A stretch of 64,000 bases of DNA from Hanleya hanleyi (Eukaryota > Mollusca > Polyplacophora > Lepidopleurida > Hanleyidae): positions 17,261 to 81,260 of the forward strand of contig JAVTVY010018869.1 of NCBI GenBank assembly GCA_036873755.1, written 5' to 3'. This document shows, in pieces, positions 58,280 through 64,000 of the stretch. The notes under the pieces are model-generated. The model did not search any database and was not told the origin of the DNA. It saw nothing but the letters and a program-made list of their open reading frames with translations. Within the stretch, counting starts at the first letter, position 1. Every line of letters starts with the position of its first letter. The translations under genes and the position numbers were made by a program.

Positions 58280-60790
58280 TAAAACGATCACTGCTATTTT
58301 TAAACTTTAAATATCTTGTTCCGCGTTAAATGAATGTTATTTGTGTCCAACTCTTATTCTGTATCCCAAAAACTGGAGACCGTATACTAATGTCAACTAA
58401 CGAATAAAGGGCCTGCCTCTCATAGTGTTATTAGACACAGATTAGGGCTCGACATTTTTTTATGGATTTTTCGTTTATCCTACTAGAATAGTACATAATA
58501 TTTTGTATTATTAGCAGAAACACAATTACTGAAACATGGTAAATATAATTGTCGTCTCGCGGTCCATCTGGAATCCCATTTTAGGATTTTTCGTATTAAG
58601 TTTAGTGGAGGAATTCGAGCTTTTCCAGGCAATAACTCATCATTTGAGACCCATTTCACGTCAGTTGGTATAATCCTCAGCTCGAAATGTGGCGGTTAAT
58701 TTCAAAATTGCGAACAGCAAAATCGATCTTCTCTATATATACAGGCAGGTAGAGAGTTCTGGATTACTTAAATATTATACATGCGTCTTTACCTTTCCTC
58801 TCATTATGTTACATATTGCTGAAATCAAAGTAAATATCTAGCTTCCTCTGCCAGTTTACGCTTGAGACATATATGTCCTTTGCAAAGTATAAGTCTTATA
58901 GCTCCCTGCATTCGGTCTAATTGATGAATTGAACAAGGCAGGGGTTTCTTTCTATGAAGTCTTCTGTCGTTTCGTTGCATTAATCGGGGTGTCACCTTCC
59001 AATTTGTTCATATTTAAATTCATCATTTTGTGTCCAGAAATCTGCCTCCAAATGTTTTCACCTCAATAGAAAGGAAAGGGGATGAAAATTTATTTGGGCA
59101 AATGTACCTTTTGAAACACTCCGAAGTAGATGTAAAAGTATAAATCACGAATATTTGGCTTACTCTATGGCTGTGATTTTACCAAGAGTTAATGTCCTTG
59201 CATGATTCATAAAAGCTTCGATGTCGACGTATGTATCCAGGTATATACCTTTTGGGTGAAGAAACTAATGTCGTGAATGAGATATGAATTGCGAAAAACG
59301 CGATCATAAAGTTCTGCAACTAGAATGAGCGCGAGATTGTTTTGAAGCTGGATGCGTTTATTGGTTTACAGCTGGATGTGTGCCAGAAGAAAATGGAATG
59401 GCCACCGATCACATTGTTTCATAGGTTTGAAGCTGAATGTGTACCAGAAGAACTGAAATGACCATCGATCAGATCCGTTACCTCACATTTTAGAGTATAC
59501 ACAATGCCACTATTTTTATTGTAATCATCGTACTTCGTGCGACAAGCTATTGAAATATTTACTGGCTCATCTTCCACAGGCAACTGCACAGCACCGAAAC
59601 TCAGAAATAGTAGCACCTCAATGACTCAAAGCTCAAAACATAGAGCAGCGGCGACAAGGCCTGTCGCACTCCACGGTAAAGTTTCACTGCCCTACCAAGA
59701 AAACTGGTTTGTCGTGGAGCGATACATTACTTTTACCGAATAAAACCTGGATTAAAGTCCCCAATTAGGAATCTATTGCATAGTATGTATCTATCTGGCA
59801 ATACATGTATGAGGTACCAACTCCTTCTCAGTTCCAAGTCCACTCAGACAGGCCAAGTGGTATAATCACTGCACAAGAAGAAAATCAGACGCCAGTTTTT
59901 CAAATCGTCTTTGCCACTTGTATACAATTCTTGCAACAACCCATAGTTGAAGACAGTTAAGAAGTTTCGAAAATCGACTTGGCAAATTCAAGGAGAGTGG
60001 GGTCAAGAACATCGCAGGTAAACCATGCCAGGTGTTTTGATGGGCTTTATACTCTATAAGAGGCTCTGTTATCAGTTATAACGCTCCTCAAGCCGCAGCT
60101 TTTCCGTTAGATTTTACAGTAACTCCTCCCGACAATGAGCATCCGGATTGTCAGAGGCAAACAGATCAATGCAGAAATCATCAGTTACAGCCATTAGATC
60201 TTCTGTGGGGAAAATGAACTTTCCATTCCAGCTTTTCCTATTCCGCTATAATTTACGAGTGAGCAAGAATCTGTAGTCAGTTTTCTCAAGTGAGCAAAAA
60301 TATTGGGTTGGCTTGTCTCTCTCCAAATCACATTTCATCCTAATTTGGTTTCTCCGGTTTTATGCTGGCCAACAACTTTTGAATTTCTGTTTCAGATTTC
60401 CCAACATTATACCACTGAAAATGCTCACAAGATGTCAGACAGCCTTGTGTTATGGCAAAGTTTTGATATACATATACGATAGTATATGTAAGAACAAAAA
60501 TTGTCTTCTTGCCTGTTTTGAACTTTATGCTCTTGCAGTCAGTCCAAACACTATAGGTGGCCGCGCATCATCAATGATGCAAAGATGATAGACTGAGTAC
60601 TGTTCTACCTTCTTTTTACAAAAAAAAACTAAAAATTCCCATCTCAGATTTTTCAAATGTTTGTGCCTTTCTTTAAATCAAATTTTTAGAAATAAGTAAA
60701 AGAATCATCAAATTGCAAACTATGTCAAACGTGGACATAGTATGTATGGTACAAGGATAGTAGTAGGTAGCATGCATCCGTCACATAAAG
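58280..60790. other. No gene recognised
   Basis: Short frames only. A minus-strand frame at 59419-59616 ends near a possible donor (gag/gtaacg), but it has no recognised domain and begins with a GTG. Confidence 0.4.
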
Positions 60791-60798
60791 TGCCTCAC

Positions 60799-60880
60799 TG
60801 CGCATGCGCAGGATTTATTTTGGGGGCGTGGCTATGTGTGTGCGCATGCGTGAGATTATGCAAATGAGTTATATGCAAAT
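60799..60880 (+). promoter_or_regulatory. NRF1-, GC-box- and octamer-like sites
   Basis: TGCGCATGCGCA (60799-60810) is a perfect NRF1-type palindrome. GGGGGCGTGGC follows near 60821, then two octamers ATGCAAAT at 60858-60865 and 60873-60880. The second is followed by 'gaggtcattgggtata', closely like the sequence next to the TATA box at 61866. Confidence 0.6.
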
Positions 60881-60898
60881 GAGGTCATTGGGTATATT

Positions 60899-61385
60899 CA
60901 AGATGGCGGCTTGTTTTAGTATGGGAGGGTGGTTTGGATTCAAGATGGCGGCTTGTTTTAGTATGGGAGGGTGGTTTGGATTCAAGATGGCGGCTTGTTT
61001 TAGTATGGGAGGGTGGTTTGGATTCAAGATGGCGGCTTGTTTTAGTATGGGAGGGTGGTTTGGATTCAAGATGGCGGCTTGTTTTAGTATGGGAGGGTGG
61101 TTTGGATTCAAGATGGCGGCTTGTTTTAGTATGGGAGGGTGGTTTGGATTCAAGATGGCGGCTTGTTTTAGTATGGGAGGGTGGTTTGGATTCAAGATGG
61201 CGGCTTGTTTTAGTATGGGAGGGTGGTTTGGATTCAAGATGGCGGCTTGTTTTAGTATGGGAGGGTGGTTTGGATTCAAGATGGCGGCTTGTTTTAGTAT
61301 GGGAAGGGTGGTCGGATTCAAGATGGCGGCTTGTTTTAGTATGGGAGGGTGGTTTGGATTCAAGATGGCGGTTTGTTTGTGTGTG
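60899..61385 (+). repeat. 42-bp tandem array with AAGATGGCGGC (YY1-like) sites
   Basis: Twelve units starting 'caagatggcggcttgtttta' and ending 'tatgggagggtggtttg', nearly identical apart from the last two. Because 42 is a multiple of three, all frames stay open and give repetitive peptides (MAACFSMGGWFGFK), which I do not take as protein-coding. AAGATGGCGGC matches the YY1/Pho consensus. Five more copies occur at 61459, 61501, 61543, 61777 and 61817. Confidence 0.9.
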
Positions 61386-61394
61386 TAATGGGTT

Positions 61395-61775
61395 TTTCCC
61401 CAGCCCTCATTTGCATATGTTCTTTTCAAGATCCCCAGCATGTCACTCGTTGGATTCAAGATGGCGGCTTGTTTTAGTATGGGCGGGGTGGTCGGATTTA
61501 AGATGGCGGCTTGTTTTAGTATGGTGTGGGTGGTCGGCTTCAAGATGGCGGTTTGTTTGTGTGTGTAATGGGTTTTTCCCCAGCCCTCATTTGCATATGT
61601 TCTTTTCAAGATCCCCAGCATGTGACTTTCCCGATGCCCAGCCCTCATTTGCATATGTGTTTCAAGATCCCCAGCCTGTCACTTTCCCGATGCCCAGCCC
61701 TCATTTGCATATGTGTTTCAAGATCCCCAGCCTGTCACTTTCCCTATTCCCAGCCCTCATTTGCATATGTGTTTC
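61395..61775 (+). repeat. ~57-bp repeats with inverted octamers
   Basis: Five copies of 'cagccctcatttgcatatg', each followed except in the last by 'ttcaagatccccagc' and a CTGTCACT-like end. Each holds ATTTGCAT, the octamer in reverse: 61409, 61589, 61647, 61703 and 61759. Confidence 0.88.
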
Positions 61776-61844
61776 AAGATGGCGGCTTGTTTGTGTGTTA
61801 GGGGTGGTCGTGTTCAAGATGGCGGTCTGTTGTCCGCTGAAAAT

Positions 61845-61873
61845 ATGCAAATGAGGTCAATGGGTTATAAAAG
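61845..61873 (+). promoter_or_regulatory. Octamer and TATA box
   Basis: ATGCAAAT at 61845-61852 and TATAAAAG at 61866-61873 have conventional promoter spacing. Transcription would start near 61895-61900, about 100 bases before the polymerase frame. Confidence 0.65.
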
Positions 61874-61926
61874 GAGTTCATTTTTAGGGCCAGGGTGTAT
61901 TCAATCTGACTTACCTGACCTGTCTC

Positions 61927-61955
61927 CCAGCCAGCCAGCCAGCCAGCCAGTCAGC
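61927..61955. repeat. (CCAG)n microsatellite in the presumed leader
   Basis: About six CCAG units plus variants between the TATA box and the polymerase frame. Confidence 0.8.
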
Positions 61956-62002
61956 CACGCAGCCAGCACAGCCATCCATTTACTTTTTTCCAGTAAGCAT
62001 GA

Positions 62003-64000
62003 GACGTGGAGAAGATTTTCCCTTCGACCCAGCATCCGGTTGAAGTCTTGCCTGAAGATGGACGTGTCAGGGCCATTTATCAACGACACTGGGCTACCAT
62101 ACGCCATTGTTTTCACCGTGATCGTCGTCTTTTGGACTTATACAATTTTCGGCTGGAGGACCTCACGTATCTCACTACATATGCCGAGAACATTTTCAAA
62201 GATCAGGTCACAGCCTATAAGTTGAATGTCACATTTGGGTATATCTTACGACATAAAGAGACCGACCAACTGCGGTATTTCTATCCCAGTAACAATTCGT
62301 ATGTGTTTGACCAGCCATTCACCATCACGGATGCGATTTCTCTGGAGCCGGTGGTCGAGCAACTCACTACATTAGACCCGTTGGAGTGGGCCCGCCTGCA
62401 ACGCCCCAATACACAATGGTTGGTGGAAATGGTGACTAACGTCACATTTTTCGTCACGAAAATGCGAGATCACCCGATCGGTGCTCCTGTACAACTTCCC
62501 CCGTGGTTGATTCTTCGAAAAGGCCTGTATGGATTAACAGCAGGACAAAAGGGGCCCTACAAAGACCGGAAATGTCTGTTTCGGTGTTTGGCCGTGCATC
62601 TGGACGAGTGTAACCCCCAGGCTTGTGACACAGTGGCCGATGGCTATTGGGAAGAATATCTAGAGCAGCACGACATGGATAAGCGGCACTTCCGTGGAGT
62701 TCCCTTTAAGCATTTGGATGATGTGGAAACATTGTTCGATATTAATATCTTTGTTTATCGATTACGACGGGAGGATGACGACACCTTTGTGGCTGAATTG
62801 GTTCGTCGATCCACAGAACGGTATGCTGCTACGATGAAAGTGAATGTGTTCGATGACAATGGCGTGAGTCATTTTTCGCTCATTACCAATATGAGCCTGT
62901 ACGCTCAGTCTTTCAGTTGTGCCCAATGCCATCGTGTGTTTAACCGGTCTTACAGCTTACATTGCCACGAGAAAATCTGTGACAACAGTGTCAAGCGAGT
63001 CTATCCGGGTGGAGTGTATCATAATACACCTACTATTTTTCAGGAACTGGCCGATGAGGGTATCATCATACCGGAAGAGGACCGTTATTTTCCCTACCGG
63101 GCATGCTATGATTTTGAGGCCGTCTTGGAGCCCATGGACCTGTTTTCGGCTAAAACGCAGTGGACACAGCGACATATCCCCCTCAGTGTCAGCATTTCAT
63201 CCAATGTACCTGGCTATGACGCTGCACCGGTGTGTTTCGTGTCCACGGGAGAAGCCCATGAGTTGATCACCCGTATGATGGAGTATTTAGAGCGAGTGAG
63301 TGCGGCCAGTACGGAATTGTTGGTGGCCAAGTTCGACGACGTACTCACCCAGCTGGACGACCGCATTCCTGAACCGGGTGTAGCGTTCAGCGACGATGAA
63401 GAGTCCGAGTCCGAGCCCGAGTCCCAGCAGTCCCAGCCTCTGCAGTCGCAGGATGTCCCATTACCTAAACCGTATGCGAAGAAATTGAAGTTACGGTTCC
63501 TTCAATACTTAGGTCAGTTACCGGTGCTCGGCTTCAATTCGGGGCGATACGACTTGAACCTGGTCAAGGAATTTCTCTATCCTTACTTAGCGCAGTCCGA
63601 TACCCTCAAGTCGGTGATCCAGAAGATCAACAACCACATGGCCCTCACTACCACATCACTGCATTTTCTCGATGTACGGAACTATTTAGCTCCAAATTGT
63701 AGCTATGACCAGTGGGTCAAGGCCTATGACTGTGCACAAACCAAAGGTTACTTTCCTTACACCTATATGACGAACCTGGACCGCTTAGAAGACACCCAGT
63801 TACCACCTCGGGAAGCGTTTTACAATGACCTGAAAGGGGAAGCTCTGCCGGAGGCCACCTACATCGAACTCCAGCAGATATGGAACTGCCACAGCATGAA
63901 GACGTTGCGAGATTTCCTGGTGTGGTACAACAATTTGGACGTCGTGCCCTTTCTCGAAGCGGCCGAGAAAATGGTGCAACTCTTTCGTCGCCAAATGCAT
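62003..64000 (+). CDS. Protein-primed type B DNA polymerase, N-terminal and exonuclease part (partial)
   Basis: The frame is open for 666 codons to the window edge. Counting from 62003, a Cys2-His-Cys finger lies at 306, 309, 322 and 326 (CAQCHRVFNRSYSLHCHEK). It is preceded by a conserved-looking region with CLFRCLAVHL and LFDINIFVYRL. The 3'-5' exonuclease motifs of DNA_pol_B_2 follow: Exo I YDFEA (D370, E372), Exo II FNSGRYDLN (N512, D517) and Exo III WYNNLDVVPF (Y642, D646). An acidic linker (DDEESESEPESQQSQ) sits near 475. The palm domain lies beyond the edge. The first in-frame ATG is codon 143, too late to be the natural start; an ATG at 61999 is in another frame and closes after 14 codons. 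A short intron, a frameshift or another start must explain this. Maverick/Polinton, adintovirus-like or another virus-like element are all possible. Confidence 0.85.

Noticed and set aside
59419..59616. Minus-strand frame starting LLFLSFGAVQL as a secreted-protein exon
   Set aside because: It has a hydrophobic start and a possible donor, but it starts at GTG after an in-frame stop and has no recognised domain.
60804..61854. Frames of 194, 261 and 306 codons in the 42-bp array
   Set aside because: The unit length is a multiple of three, so all frames stay open; the peptides only mirror the DNA repeat and no conserved domain is seen.
61713..62225. Plus-strand frame of 170 codons with a hydrophobic stretch
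   Set aside because: It overlaps the polymerase frame in another register and begins in the promoter repeats; most likely a shadow.

Overview
The window is animal nuclear DNA, most likely from a mollusc. It holds one clear intron-rich host gene, an acyl-CoA thioesterase of the ACOT9 type, on the minus strand with 13 readable coding exons between 21597 and 32208. The mollusc guess rests on many TACATGTA words, a TGACCTTTGACCT tandem array ending in an 'ataatacgtccgcc...ggcgtataaaa' tail, and a 'ccggagtacccgg' motif, all of which I associate with bivalve and gastropod genomes. It is an inference. No bacterial-style operons, rRNA genes or CRISPR arrays are present.

Layout. 1-3535: a Ty3/Gypsy-order LTR retrotransposon (copy A, minus strand, running off the left edge) with gag, protease and integrase. 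3381-7740: small foldback elements and a very CpG-rich palindromic block. 7805-9563: a DNA transposon flanked by TTAA, with a broken THAP-domain gene and an acidic second frame, inserted in a short minisatellite. 9800-15400: a broken C2H2 zinc-finger fragment, several tandem and inverted repeats, an unrecognised broken frame and a tRNA-like relic. 15400-19700: AT-rich DNA without recognisable genes. 19730-21105: an array dense in nuclear-receptor half sites. 21476-32208 (perhaps to 37117): the ACOT9 gene. A 34-bp minisatellite there has multiplied one of its own exon/intron junctions, and a 5'-truncated LINE lies just upstream of the readable exons. 35000-41600: small inverted-repeat elements. 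42345-48420: tandem arrays and a giant inverted repeat with TG/CA repeats at its centre and paired CRE sites in its arms. 48440-49890: a satellite of about 185 bp. 50205-54486: copy B of the retrotransposon (plus strand) with a complete 3' LTR. 54490-60790: mostly unannotatable repeats.

The right edge is the most striking part. An array with NRF1, octamer (ATGCAAAT) and YY1-type (AAGATGGCGG) motifs ends in a TATA box at 61866. A protein-primed type B DNA polymerase frame follows, open from 62003 to the end of the window with all three exonuclease motifs. This looks like the promoter and start of a Maverick/Polinton-, adintovirus- or other virus-like element.

Both retrotransposon copies place integrase before reverse transcriptase, the Gmr1-type order, and carry a SCAN-like capsid. 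Apart from ACOT9 and the edge polymerase, nearly every coding stretch is a decayed mobile-element gene. All boundaries were read by eye without alignments or database searches.
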